Source of the DNA: Psychrobacter alimentarius
GTDB lineage: Bacteria; Pseudomonadota; Gammaproteobacteria; Pseudomonadales; Moraxellaceae
Reading direction: 5' to 3'
Assembly (NCBI RefSeq): GCF_001606025.1
Contig: NZ_CP014945.1
Coordinates: 496,001 to 560,000, forward strand
DNA: 64,000 nucleotides
Part shown: positions 37,601-45,961 of the stretch, piece after piece
Numbering within the stretch: the first letter of the stretch is position 1
Layout of the letters: each line of letters starts with the position of its first letter
The notes under the pieces: model-generated
What the model saw: the letters and a program-made list of their open reading frames with translations, nothing else
Databases searched by the model: none
Told to the model about the DNA's origin: nothing
Translations under genes and position numbers: made by a program

Positions 37601-38230
37601 TATAGACGAGAGACGCCGCGTGATACTCAGCCACGTTATGAAAGCTTACGCTTACAAAAGCAGGGCACTACCTCATTACTTCATCCATCGAATGCTACGG
37701 CAGATAATTTCGATGATGAAGCCACAGCAAGTATAGAGTCAGCACAGTATGAGCAAGAAACAACAGGGTTTAGCAATCATCAATCACATCCAAACCATTC
37801 GCGGATGGATGACCTCAACCTTTTAGAAATATTAGATTGGCAAGACGCCTTGACTCGCTCAGCAAACAAACCTGATTTGGCAGCCAAACTCATCATTATG
37901 ATGCTGGATACCATCAATGATGAAAAGCAGGCATTGACGCAAGCATGGGAAGCCCGTGATCGTCATATGCTGGCGCAAATTGCTCATCGCATATTGGGCG
38001 GGAGTCGTTATACGGGTGTGCCGCAACTGCGTCAGGCCAGTCAAGACTTAGAGGATAAGTGTTTATTGAACCTCCAGCATATTACACCTGCACAGTTTGC
38101 CATGCTTGAGCCTTATTATGTGGCACTAATAACCGCATTAAATAACTTACAAACATTAGATCTGTCTGCTTATCCGCAGCTGAACTATCATCGTTTGAGT
38201 GAAAACGACATGACATGGAAGATGATATAA
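34694..38230 (+). CDS. gacS: Hybrid sensor histidine kinase, GacS/BarA type
   Basis: Inner-membrane tripartite kinase whose known relatives control the Gac/Rsm regulatory cascade. The 1178 residues show TM1 (about 17-37), a periplasmic domain, TM2 (about 183-206), HAMP, HisKA with H309 in NISHELRTPLNSIDG, HATPase (NIVGNAIKFTDSGDV, GTGLGLVISKQL), a degenerate receiver-like segment, a receiver with phospho-acceptor D790 in FMDIQMPRMSG, and Hpt with H1098 in AHRILGGSRYTG. The neighbours cysM, rlmD and relA match the Pseudomonas gacS locus as I recall it. Oddities are a polar insertion of about 50 residues inside the receiver and a long disordered linker before Hpt. Confidence 0.93.
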   Translation: MAHKKRFDTSSAYGQLIILVFLPICVLAAVGGILVFYETMRASNSEQEVLAEAVLIRHTPVIAELVPELLEQTQQSDNEANVDETEATKLEGIRDKLGRMQSEQHVQRIAIINENNQVLMAVGYGLNEEWPLLDVDVKENFLSQKPTPIGTAYGSLLGDFDGQKLWLLVDMDNEPLYIARYRIAMALVITGLFTILILLLSLNIYSKRWIAPIYELRLQLQRTDVENLYQPIPVESDGELNLLQQDLVKTLRRLHRSFQELKDHAEQTEDDLRLAFDEMEMQNISIRNARDAAISTSQAKSAFLANISHELRTPLNSIDGFINLLARHGELNPEQDLYVQTIRKSSAHLLALVNDVLDFSKIEAGKLVLDRHEFDLYDTIYDVVDMLSPVSAEKGLRMAVLFYNDVPMRINGDALRLKQVLTNIVGNAIKFTDSGDVVVRVSLDDHRDNYLMISVQDSGKGISLADQKMLFQSFSQGDPSITRQYGGTGLGLVISKQLTRLMGGDIGFHDNAQENIANQGATFWFRMPAHVDVLEAATGQTIELPVLAPLASDTDEFNVLVWINHTASIQVLKASLQYLPIKLTQANSLPGVLESLKERGNFWDWVIVDDDTQDDMMALLKQIRLHYQGKLAVFGYQVAADQALLNRYHANILYEPLDKRQLYAMLDTQNRSVPKNMQEPRWKGVTVLAVDDHLPNLLVLDALLSELGIQVITASSGFDAIEIISKQHTKNLKIAKSGKQSLSNKTQLSKAEARDEISKKSPAALYAEETSSEEKGAAQDKSHIDLIFMDIQMPRMSGHEAARQIRTIESDDNRVPIIALTAHGLADERDKLIASGINDYVGKPISQPQLLQVLQKWLGRTTTTPELTALPDTTLQGIDLQESKTAFTNLQNRSSPDGYFHENVERNIDIGEYSTWPSDSTMIAYPLIQNNENGQESSSEMVTQRKITRPLSLKKIRDDYLRDSQPREDYRRETPRDTQPRYESLRLQKQGTTSLLHPSNATADNFDDEATASIESAQYEQETTGFSNHQSHPNHSRMDDLNLLEILDWQDALTRSANKPDLAAKLIIMMLDTINDEKQALTQAWEARDRHMLAQIAHRILGGSRYTGVPQLRQASQDLEDKCLLNLQHITPAQFAMLEPYYVALITALNNLQTLDLSAYPQLNYHRLSENDMTWKMI

Positions 38231-38357
38231 CTTGGATAGGTTTGATGCTCGGCTAGCGAGTTTACCGAAGCAGTCAATTATTGCTACGGTAGAACAAATA
38301 GAAGCCTGCTAACATTGCCAGTATCTACTCTATCTCTATTCTTTAATAAGGACTGTT

Positions 38358-39170
38358 ATGAACGCGATTGCCACTTATCAGTATGAGACGTTACAAGTCA
38401 GCATCACCAACCAGATATTGACGGTTACTTTAAATCGTCCACACAAAAAGAACGCCATGAGTTTTCAGCTAATCAATGAGCTGATTGCCGTGGCAGGTCG
38501 TATCGGTAAAGACAAAACCATACGTGCCGTCATTTTAAAAGGCGCAGAAGCAACATTTTGTGCAGGTATCGATTTGGGCGATTTGAATCATCCAAAGAAT
38601 AAAGCGTTTGCCTTTTGGGAGCTTGTCAAACCATGGCAGAGTGCCTTTCAACGTGTTTGTCTGGTTTGGCGTGAATTACCAGTACCTGTTATTGCTGTTT
38701 TGGAAGGCTATTGTATTGGTGCAGGTTTACAATTAGCGCTGGCTTGTGATGTGCGTATCAGTCACTCTGATTGCCAATTATCTATTATGGAAGCCAAATG
38801 GGGCTTAGTGCCGGATATGGGTTTGACACAATCTGCTTTTGGGATTGTACGAGAAGATGTACTAAAAGAGCTGGCAATGAGTGCACGCATTATCGATGCC
38901 AATGAAGGTATGGCACACGGTATCATCAGTCATTGTAGTGATAACCCACTTGAGCAGGCGCAGGCACTCGCCGCTGAATTTGCCGAGCGTTCTCCCGATG
39001 CAGTGCTGGCAAGTAAACGTATCATCAACGCCATGTATCAACAACCTAAAATCACGTTATATAAAGAAAAAATATGGCAGCTTAAAATGATGCTGGGTCA
39101 CAATCGTAAGCTGGCGCTTAGAAAAGCCAAGCAAGCCAGTACCGCATTTGCCAAGCGTCAGTTCAATTGA
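38358..39170 (+). CDS. Enoyl-CoA hydratase/isomerase family (crotonase) protein
   Basis: Crotonase-fold acyl-CoA enzyme of 270 residues. It has VTLNRPHKKNAMSFQLINEL, the first oxyanion-hole region GAEATFCAGIDLGDL, and the second, GYCIGAGLQLALACDVRI. In the usual catalytic area the protein has EAKWGLVPDMGLTQS, where an Asp rather than the classic hydratase Glu pair is prominent, so the reaction (hydratase, isomerase or other) cannot be named. It follows the GacS-type kinase by 127 bp with its own AAGGA ribosome binding site, and looks unrelated to it. Confidence 0.88.
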   Translation: MNAIATYQYETLQVSITNQILTVTLNRPHKKNAMSFQLINELIAVAGRIGKDKTIRAVILKGAEATFCAGIDLGDLNHPKNKAFAFWELVKPWQSAFQRVCLVWRELPVPVIAVLEGYCIGAGLQLALACDVRISHSDCQLSIMEAKWGLVPDMGLTQSAFGIVREDVLKELAMSARIIDANEGMAHGIISHCSDNPLEQAQALAAEFAERSPDAVLASKRIINAMYQQPKITLYKEKIWQLKMMLGHNRKLALRKAKQASTAFAKRQFN

Positions 39171-39436
39171 AGATTTTTCATTAGAGAAGGTGAATATGGT
39201 GACAAATGAGCTGAATAGTAGAGACGGGTTGGTTGGTGTCATCCGTCTATCGAAACACAAGTAATCAATGCGATATAAAAGTATCTGCTGACTAATATAA
39301 AAGTAACGGTGATATAAGTAAATGTGCCTTATAATTGCGGGCTGTTGTTTATAAAGCTTATCAAAATAATAAATAAAGAACGGTGAATAAAGAAAGTATA
39401 AATCATAAAACTAACACTATATAAAATGGTCTGAAT

Positions 39437-40696
39437 ATGTCTGCTCCAAAATCCTCTCTACCCAATAAACCCATTGCTTCTGAACGAGTGCGCTCTGCTG
39501 ATTTGCCTGTTGCATGGATTATGATGCTTGGACTTATCGTAGCGGTAGGACCGTTATCTATTGATATGTATCTGCCTGCGCTCCCGTCTATGGGTGATGA
39601 TTTTGGCGTGTCAACGGCTTTTATGGCCAACTCTGTTCCGGCGTATTTTTTGGGTTTGGTATTCGGTCAGCTGTTTTATGGACCATTCAGTGATCGTGTT
39701 GGCCGCGTTAAGCCTTTATATATCGGTATGACTTTATATGTAATCGCCTCGGTTATTTGTGCTACAACCAATAACGAGTACGTATTATTTGTTGGACGTA
39801 CAGCGCAAGCACTTGGCGCTTGTGTGGGCGCTGTGGTGACACGGGCGGCAATTCGTGATCGTTTGACTGCCAAACAAACTGCTAAAGCTTTTTCTATCAT
39901 GATTCTGGTGATGGGCTTAGCGCCAATACTTGCCCCTTCACTTGGTGCATTGTTTTTGAAATTTTTCAGCTGGCATTCTATTTTTTGGTTTTTGGCAGCC
40001 TTTGGTGCGCTTAATTTATTACTGACCAAGTTTTTCTTTTTTGAAACTTTGACGGAAGAAAATCGCAATGTGCGTCCTGCTAGAGAAGTTTTGAGCCAAT
40101 ATTGGGATTTGTTGAAAGATCCAACTTTTAACTACCCAGCGATCGGTGGCGGCCTGCTTATGGGCGCAATGTTTGTCTATATCAGCTCCGCCTCAGAATT
40201 AATTATGGACACTTATGGCGTCTCAGCGACGCACTTTGGCTGGTTATTCGGTATGAATGCGGCGGGATTTGTCGGTTTGACTCAGCTTAACCAGTGGCTG
40301 ACCAACCGTTTTCGTATTTTAAGTATCTTGCGCTTTGGCGCGATGATGCAAGTTGTTTCTGCAGGCGTCCTATTTACCATTGGTTTGATATTGGGTACGG
40401 ATGCGTGGCTGCCATTGGTACTTGCTTGTATTTTCTTTTGTATTGCAGGACTGGGTTTGACCCAGCCGAACGCTTCTGCCATCGCATTGGCCTTTCAAAA
40501 GCGTCGCGCTGGTATGGCCAGTGCACTACAAGGCTCACTCATGTTTTCGGTCGGTATTTTTGGGGGCTTATTATTAAACCTGTTCCCAGTCAATCCCGTC
40601 CTAAAAGTTGGTATTGCTATGTTTGCATTAATGAGTTTAGGTACATTCCTCGTTTGGAAGATTGATCGTAATTTAAACCTTGATGAGACTGATTGA
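39437..40696 (+). CDS. MFS drug exporter, Bcr/CflA type
   Basis: Proton-driven inner-membrane exporter of the DHA1 family, 419 residues with about 12 membrane helices. The family markers are PLSIDMYLPALPSMGDDFGVS-like sequence at TM1 (quoted in part), FGQLFYGPFSDRVGRVKPL (motif A) and GACVGAVVTRAAIRDR (motif C-like antiporter region). Homologues export bicyclomycin, chloramphenicol or sulfonamides; the substrate here is unknown. It stands alone and ends in a strong terminator. Confidence 0.9.
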   Translation: MSAPKSSLPNKPIASERVRSADLPVAWIMMLGLIVAVGPLSIDMYLPALPSMGDDFGVSTAFMANSVPAYFLGLVFGQLFYGPFSDRVGRVKPLYIGMTLYVIASVICATTNNEYVLFVGRTAQALGACVGAVVTRAAIRDRLTAKQTAKAFSIMILVMGLAPILAPSLGALFLKFFSWHSIFWFLAAFGALNLLLTKFFFFETLTEENRNVRPAREVLSQYWDLLKDPTFNYPAIGGGLLMGAMFVYISSASELIMDTYGVSATHFGWLFGMNAAGFVGLTQLNQWLTNRFRILSILRFGAMMQVVSAGVLFTIGLILGTDAWLPLVLACIFFCIAGLGLTQPNASAIALAFQKRRAGMASALQGSLMFSVGIFGGLLLNLFPVNPVLKVGIAMFALMSLGTFLVWKIDRNLNLDETD

Positions 40697-40728
40697 TGTA
40701 AAACATCCATATCTCTCTTTTATATTGC

Positions 40729-40760
40729 AAAAGCATTCATCATGTATGAATGCTTTTTTT
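40729..40760 (+). terminator. Intrinsic terminator after the Bcr/CflA gene
   Basis: AAAAGCATTCAT-CATGT-ATGAATGC followed by seven T residues; perfect 8-bp stem. Confidence 0.9.
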
Positions 40761-41027
40761 ATGGCTGCTATATTCCTCTACGTCTTTAAAATGCCTCTCT
40801 AAATACCTGTCTGTTAAAAAATATTACTTAGTAAATATAAACCTTGGCTTCTTTTGCTTTATTAGAGAAATTATACGCAATAACTGGACATAATTATTGC
40901 AATAGTAAAATTAGATAAGTATTATCTAACGTAACTTTCTGTAAGTAAATATGTAGAGATATTACTTAACCTTGCTAGATTGTCATTTATCAATATGTAT
41001 AACAACGTTAGGTTTCAAGGATAGATT
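40761..41027. other. Upstream region of the sensory operon
   Basis: The 331-bp gap between the MFS gene and the binding-protein gene contains, after the terminator, very AT-rich sequence. It includes a perfect dyad TTAGATAA-GTA-TTATCTAA (40911-40929), about 100 bp before the operon, and AAGGA at 41017-41021 serving the first ATG. No clear -35/-10 pair is seen. Confidence 0.45.
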
Positions 41028-41903
41028 ATGATGCAGTTATATCGAGCGTTACCCATTTTGTTGAGCGTTGGCCTGTTTGGCTGCGGTAACTCACCCACTC
41101 AAGAAAGCGCTAGTGCAGCTGGTACATCAGCAACAGAAAATAAAGACAGCTTTGTGAGCAAACTACCTGATACTGCACCAGTTGTTAAGGTTGCAACAAC
41201 TGGTACAACGCCTCCTTTTTCGTTCCAAGATGATTATGGCAACATGCAGGGCATTGATATTGACTCTATTCGTGCTATTGGCGAAGAGCAGGGGTTCAAG
41301 GTCGAGTTCTATAAAGAAACGTGGCAAAACTTGTTTGACAGTGTTGAGTCGGGTAGTCGAGATTTGGGCATTGCAGGTATTTCTTACAAAGACGACCGAG
41401 CCGTAAAATACGGCTTATCAGTACCTTACTTCTTTAATCCAGCAGCAATCATGTATATTAAAGATGGTTTGAATGTTAACAGTTTAGAAGATTTGCAAGG
41501 TAAGAATGTAGGGATTGTGGAAGGCACAAAGCAAGAAGATCAGCTTAAAGCAATGGGTAGTTACGGTAGTTTAACGAGCAGAACCACTCCTTTTTTGATG
41601 TATGAGGATCTCGTACAAGGCAAGGTAGATGCTATATTGCATGACTTGCCTATTTTGCAATATACGGCAAAAAACCATCCAGAATATGACGTCAAAGTTG
41701 TTCCTTATGAAAGTCAGGATAATCCAGCCGCTCAGCAAGTAATCTTGATGGCGAAAGGCAATAGTAAGCTTATCAATCAAGTAAATGAAGGTATTGTCAA
41801 GCTAAAAGCGAATGGGACCTTTAAAGAGATCGAAGGACGCTGGTTGGGTGAAAATGTCTCTACCGCTAAGAGTGCTTCTGATACTACTAAGCAATCGAGT
41901 TAA
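41028..41903 (+). CDS. Lipoprotein solute-binding protein (family 3, amino-acid type)
   Basis: Periplasmic ligand-binding lipoprotein of 291 residues. The signal peptide ends in the lipobox LFGC (C19), and a Ser/Thr/Ala-rich tether of about 35 residues precedes an SBP_bac_3 domain: VKVATTGTTPPFSFQDDYGNMQGIDID, here quoted only to its start, DLGIAGISYKDDRAVKYGLS and GKNVGIVEGTKQEDQLK. The fold normally binds polar amino acids. No ABC permease or ATPase gene is near. The sensor kinase begins 12 bp downstream, so a sensing rather than uptake role is inferred. Two adjacent ATGs (41028, 41031) are possible; AAGGA suits either. Confidence 0.85.
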   Translation: MMQLYRALPILLSVGLFGCGNSPTQESASAAGTSATENKDSFVSKLPDTAPVVKVATTGTTPPFSFQDDYGNMQGIDIDSIRAIGEEQGFKVEFYKETWQNLFDSVESGSRDLGIAGISYKDDRAVKYGLSVPYFFNPAAIMYIKDGLNVNSLEDLQGKNVGIVEGTKQEDQLKAMGSYGSLTSRTTPFLMYEDLVQGKVDAILHDLPILQYTAKNHPEYDVKVVPYESQDNPAAQQVILMAKGNSKLINQVNEGIVKLKANGTFKEIEGRWLGENVSTAKSASDTTKQSS

Positions 41904-41915
41904 GGAATTCTAAAG

Positions 41916-44111
41916 ATGGCAACCACACCTAATATTGACAATAAGCGCTATCAAGGTCTGATTATTTCAATTGCACTATTCCTATCTTTGATTGGTGCTT
42001 TGCTAGCGTTTACGTTTTATACGTCCAGTTTATTAGAAAGAAATACGGCTCTGATTGACCAGACCAACAAAGTGGCGAATAGTGCCCAGGCTGTAATTAA
42101 AGACCTTTTCGATTTAGATGCCAGTTACGGTGAAGATACCAACTCTCCTCATATACAACGTGTGTTAGAGCGTTTGGAGAAAAACACGGCGTCAATTACC
42201 AGCTCTATCGCGGCTATTGAACAAGGTGGAACGATTACTGATACCGAAGGCAGAAGTTATACTCTACCGAAGATTGATAGTGATGCCCAAGCAAATATTA
42301 CTGCCGCCAATGAGCAGTGGAAAGCGTTAGAACCTAAAATTCAGACATATCTAAAAGATGCTGATAATATTATGGTTCCCTCTGCTGACGCGTTGACACA
42401 AGCGGTTGAGCAGGCAAAAACATCAAGTTTGCTGATGAACGATTCTTTAGATAATCTTACAGATGACGTGTTCAATAGTGCAGAGAGCGAAGCATCTACG
42501 ATTCGTCTTATTCAGGCAATTGGGGTTTTTGCTATTTTTGCTTACTTCTTGATCTTCGTATTCTTCTTCGTACGTCGTTTACGTGAAACGGATGCTGAAG
42601 CACTTGCCGCTCGTCGTGAAACTCAAGAAATTATGGAAACGGTTAATACGGGTCTATTCTTGCTTGATAAAGACTTGCGCATTGGTCAACAGCATTCTCG
42701 AGCACTGAACGATATTATCGGTGCTGATAGATTGGCTGGAGAAAACTTTACCAATGTACTGCGTGGTCGTATCTCAGATAAAGATCTAAAGACCACACAG
42801 CAGTTTATTGAGCAGCTTTACAATCCACGAGTCAAAGAAAAATTGGTGGATTCTCTCAATCCTTTGCACAAAGTCATGCTCCACAATACCTCTGGTAATA
42901 AAGGGCTCAATGATCGCTTCTTGGACTTTAAATTCTCACGTGTTTACGATGACAAAAACATTGCGCGTATTTTGGTCAACGTGAACGACGTATCAGATGC
43001 CGTCTATCTAGAACAGCGTCTAGAAAAAGAACGTACCGAAAACGACATGCAAATTGAGATGTTAACCACCATCTTGAATGTAAACCCGAAAATTATTAAC
43101 GAGTTTATTGCAAACACGCAAACGCATATCGAGAAGATGAACAATATCTTGAAAAACCCTGGTAGCTCGCAATACGAATTAGAAGGCAAGTTAAAAGCCA
43201 TCTACCGTGAAATGCATAGCTTAAAAGGTGAGGCTTCTGCGTTAAAACTGCACAGCTTTACTAAGATTGCTTCAGATGCAGAAGACAAGTTGCACGCGTT
43301 GCAGAATCAAGGTCAACTATCGGGCAATGACTTCTTACCGTTAGCCGTGCATTTGGATGACTTGCTCAGCCTGTCAAATACCATTGCTACTTTGGGTGAA
43401 CGTATCAACCGCTCAGCACCGCCAAGTGTAAAGCCTGCAACAGCGCCAATCAGCGATAGCTTTGCAAAAACCAGTATCACTGAGAATCATAAATCCAACC
43501 ATACTATCAGTAACATAAACGCTGATCATGGTCAGAGTATTGATTTGGATGATGAGAAAGATGATCAATTGTCTTTTTATAAAGAGTTTGCAAAAGATAT
43601 CGCAGCACGACAAGGCAAGCAGGTACAACTGAAAAGCGATACTCTAACGCAAGCGGACATACCAGACCATCTGGTGAAGCCAATCAAAGAGATCAGCATT
43701 CAGTTACTACGTAATGCGGTAGTTCATGGTATCGAAGCACCAAGCGTTCGTCATTCCACGGGTAAAGATGCCGTAGGAACCATTGATGTAGAAGTGAAAG
43801 ACAGCGGTTCAGACGTTTTGTTAATGGTACAAGATGATGGTCAGGGCATTGATTATGACGGTATCCGTACAAAATTAAGCAAAGAAGGTCGTTTCAGTAT
43901 GGAAGAGGCAAATCAGCTCAGCCAAAATGACCTATTGAAGCAACTGTTTTCTTCAGGTTTTTCTACCAAAGAGCATGCAGATGAAGATGGTGGCCGCGGC
44001 GTCGGTCTCGACATCATCAAAGCAAAAGTCAAAGAGTATAACGGCAAGCTTAATGTAAATAGTGAACTGGGTCAGATGACACGGTTTGTCATTACTTTAC
44101 CTAAAGCTTAA
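41916..44111 (+). CDS. Membrane CheA-like histidine kinase with internal Hpt, no CheW-like domain
   Basis: A 731-residue sensor kinase. TM1 (about 14-36) and TM2 (about 198-220) flank a mainly helical periplasmic domain of about 160 residues. A PAS-like region (about 232-360) follows, then an Hpt domain with H434 in EMHSLKGEAS, a polar linker (about 497-550) and a CheA-type ATPase. The ATPase has N-box LLRNAVVHGIE (N600), G1 VQDDGQGID, and FSSGFSTKE...GGRGVGLDIIKAKV. It ends right after the ATPase: there is no P5/CheW-binding domain and no HisKA. In CheA the Hpt domain is N-terminal; here it lies between PAS and ATPase. The receiver and CheX genes follow. Confidence 0.88.
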   Translation: MATTPNIDNKRYQGLIISIALFLSLIGALLAFTFYTSSLLERNTALIDQTNKVANSAQAVIKDLFDLDASYGEDTNSPHIQRVLERLEKNTASITSSIAAIEQGGTITDTEGRSYTLPKIDSDAQANITAANEQWKALEPKIQTYLKDADNIMVPSADALTQAVEQAKTSSLLMNDSLDNLTDDVFNSAESEASTIRLIQAIGVFAIFAYFLIFVFFFVRRLRETDAEALAARRETQEIMETVNTGLFLLDKDLRIGQQHSRALNDIIGADRLAGENFTNVLRGRISDKDLKTTQQFIEQLYNPRVKEKLVDSLNPLHKVMLHNTSGNKGLNDRFLDFKFSRVYDDKNIARILVNVNDVSDAVYLEQRLEKERTENDMQIEMLTTILNVNPKIINEFIANTQTHIEKMNNILKNPGSSQYELEGKLKAIYREMHSLKGEASALKLHSFTKIASDAEDKLHALQNQGQLSGNDFLPLAVHLDDLLSLSNTIATLGERINRSAPPSVKPATAPISDSFAKTSITENHKSNHTISNINADHGQSIDLDDEKDDQLSFYKEFAKDIAARQGKQVQLKSDTLTQADIPDHLVKPIKEISIQLLRNAVVHGIEAPSVRHSTGKDAVGTIDVEVKDSGSDVLLMVQDDGQGIDYDGIRTKLSKEGRFSMEEANQLSQNDLLKQLFSSGFSTKEHADEDGGRGVGLDIIKAKVKEYNGKLNVNSELGQMTRFVITLPKA

Positions 44112-44173
44112 TTAAAAATAGCAGGGATATTGTCAAGGACGACAAGCACTTTATTAAAGGTAATAGATAAGTT

Positions 44174-44536
44174 ATGCATAAGTTAATGATTGTTGATGAT
44201 TCGAACATTATCAGAAACCGTATTCAGCGCGCGTATGATTCAGGAAATTTTATGTTGGTTGCTACGGCCACCAGCGGTGTTCAAGCCATTGAAAAATTTA
44301 ATATACATCGTCCTGATGTGATCACTATGGACTTGACCATGCCGCAAATGGATGGTCTTGAATGTATTGAAAAAATCATCTCGATTGATCCTGACGTCCG
44401 TATCTTAGTGGTATCAGCGTTGTCTGATAAATCTACAGGTATTGAGGCGTTGTCGTTGGGTGCAAGCGGCTTTTTATGTAAGCCATTTTCAGAGGAGGAG
44501 CTTGTGGAGGCTTTGTATGAGCTGATGCAAGACTAA
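44174..44536 (+). CDS. Stand-alone CheY-like response regulator
   Basis: Single receiver domain, 120 residues, no output domain. The acidic pocket is D8 D9, the phospho-acceptor is D53 in VITMDLTMPQMDG, then the conserved Ser in VSALSD and the Lys in LCKPFSEEEL. It starts 62 bp after the CheA-like kinase and is presumably phosphorylated from H434. With no effector domain it should act by protein binding, as CheY does, but no flagellar motor gene is seen. Its likely targets are elsewhere. Confidence 0.92.
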   Translation: MHKLMIVDDSNIIRNRIQRAYDSGNFMLVATATSGVQAIEKFNIHRPDVITMDLTMPQMDGLECIEKIISIDPDVRILVVSALSDKSTGIEALSLGASGFLCKPFSEEELVEALYELMQD

Positions 44537-44566
44537 TACTATTCAACGACCTAAGTAGATGTGATT

Positions 44567-45016
44567 ATGAAAGAACAAAAACTACAGATTTTTTTAAGCA
44601 TTATTAGTAATTATTTTAATCAATTTGGGGGAGAAGAGCTTGTCGCTGATACCCCATATTTGTTAGAAAATAAACAGCCCAAAGTTCATGATTATACTGG
44701 TGTGATTGGTATATCTGGTGGACAAAAAGGCGTGGTATATTTTTCGGCAACCCATCAGTTGTTGTCTTCTATATTAGACAATATGGGTGAAACCGATAAA
44801 AGTGATGAGAACTACATAGATTTGGCTGGTGAAGTCGCCAATACGATCGCAGGTAATGCACGCAAAGAATTCGGTTCAGAGTTTCATATTTCTGTGCCAT
44901 TCGTGTTCAAGGGCTCTCCGCAAAGTATCGTACTGCCGAATGATGAGCGCTCTTTTATCATTCCCATCACTTGGCATGCTCAAGTTGGCGAGATCGTAGT
45001 TTGTTTGCAGGACTAA
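44567..45016 (+). CDS. CheX-family phosphatase-like protein, copy 1
   Basis: Predicted CheY-P phosphatase-type protein of 149 residues. CheX enzymes use an E-x2-N motif; here DLAGEVANTIAGNARKEFGS gives E89 and N92. The flanking fold (YTGVIGISGGQKGVVYFS before, FHISVPFVFKG after) matches CheX. A GTG at 44561 would add two residues; the ATG at 44567 aligns better with copy 2. It follows the response regulator by about 30 bp and is inferred to dephosphorylate it. Confidence 0.82.
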   Translation: MKEQKLQIFLSIISNYFNQFGGEELVADTPYLLENKQPKVHDYTGVIGISGGQKGVVYFSATHQLLSSILDNMGETDKSDENYIDLAGEVANTIAGNARKEFGSEFHISVPFVFKGSPQSIVLPNDERSFIIPITWHAQVGEIVVCLQD

Positions 45017-45054
45017 CTGTCCTGCCGCGTAATAAAGATGGATATTAATATATT

Positions 45055-45504
45055 ATGGTTAAAATAGAAAAGCTGGGCGTGTTTTTAAGCTCAATTAACG
45101 CATTTTTTGTACAGATTGATGGATCAGAAGTAGACATTGATACGCCGTATCTAAGCCATAATAGGAGCGCTATAGGTTATGATTATAGCGGTGTTATTAA
45201 GATATCAGGGCCTCTTGAGGGCTGTGTGTATGTGAGTGCGCCTAGCGTCATGTTACGAGAGGTAATAAAAGTGATGGAAGAGCCGGACTCTTCTATCACG
45301 ATGATGAAAGATTTGTTGGGTGAAATGGCCAATACTATTTCTGGTAATGCTCGTACTGAATTTGGGTCAGAGTTTATTATTTCACCGCCGCACATCGTTG
45401 AAGGTGCTCCTAGCGTGTCTTATCTACCAAAAGACCGTCAAAGCTATATTACCCCATTCACTTGGCGTAATTACAAGGCCATGATTGGGATCTGTATTGC
45501 CTAA
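45055..45504 (+). CDS. CheX-family phosphatase-like protein, copy 2
   Basis: A 149-residue paralogue of the preceding gene. The E-x2-N motif is E90/N93 in DLLGEMANTISGNARTEFGS, and the N-terminal FLSSINAFF and central YSGVIKISGPLEGCVYVS parallel copy 1. Both copies keep the catalytic residues, so neither looks like a degenerate partner. It starts 38 bp after copy 1 and ends the operon, with a strong terminator about 90 bp downstream. Confidence 0.82.
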   Translation: MVKIEKLGVFLSSINAFFVQIDGSEVDIDTPYLSHNRSAIGYDYSGVIKISGPLEGCVYVSAPSVMLREVIKVMEEPDSSITMMKDLLGEMANTISGNARTEFGSEFIISPPHIVEGAPSVSYLPKDRQSYITPFTWRNYKAMIGICIA

Positions 45505-45593
45505 TCTAAACTCAGCTTTCTAGTCTCTAAAACTCAATGATTGCCTGACTAAATTGATTAAGTGTGAGCTATCTAAGCACAAATTGCCCACTA

Positions 45594-45623
45594 AAAAAAG
45601 CGACACACTCTGTGTCGCTTTTT
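45594..45623 (+). terminator. Intrinsic terminator ending the sensory operon
   Basis: GCGACACA (45600-45607), loop CTC, TGTGTCGC (45611-45618), flanked by A and T runs. Perfect 8-bp GC-rich stem. Confidence 0.9.
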
Positions 45624-45779
45624 GTCATTTAACTCCTTTATATCTTATGTCTATCTGGAGAAGACCACAACGATAAACTGCTGGAGATTTGAATAGATTA
45701 TATGATAAAATACGGCACAGCTATTTTCATCACTCTTTTTATCGTTTGGATTTAAGTTTTTCTTAGATCAGACAATAGC

Positions 45780-45961
45780 TTTTTTTAAACCAACCAATGA
45801 CACACACATCATGGCAAAAAATTGCTGGGTGTTTGGCGACTTGATTAATTTGCAACAGGGTAGTGTGGTCTCAACGAGCACTCACTATTGGCAGATGCGT
45901 GTCGCTAGATAGGCAGTTTTTGTGATGTGGAGGCATAACCCAATCAATAGGACATTTTAAC
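45780..45961 (+). promoter_or_regulatory. Probable structured rpsB leader (S2 autoregulation)
   Basis: The 338 bp between the terminator and rpsB hold no ORF. The last 180 bp are GC-richer and contain GCTGGGTGTTTGGCGAC and AGGCATAACCCAATC segments that could pair. Autoregulation of rpsB-tsf by S2 through conserved leader hairpins is established for gamma-proteobacteria (Aseev and colleagues); that this leader folds that way is inference. Promoter position is unclear. Confidence 0.45.

Noticed and set aside
44174..45504. Part of a flagellar or Pil-Chp chemotaxis cluster
   Set aside because: No CheW, MCP, CheR, CheB, pil or fli gene is within reach in the window.
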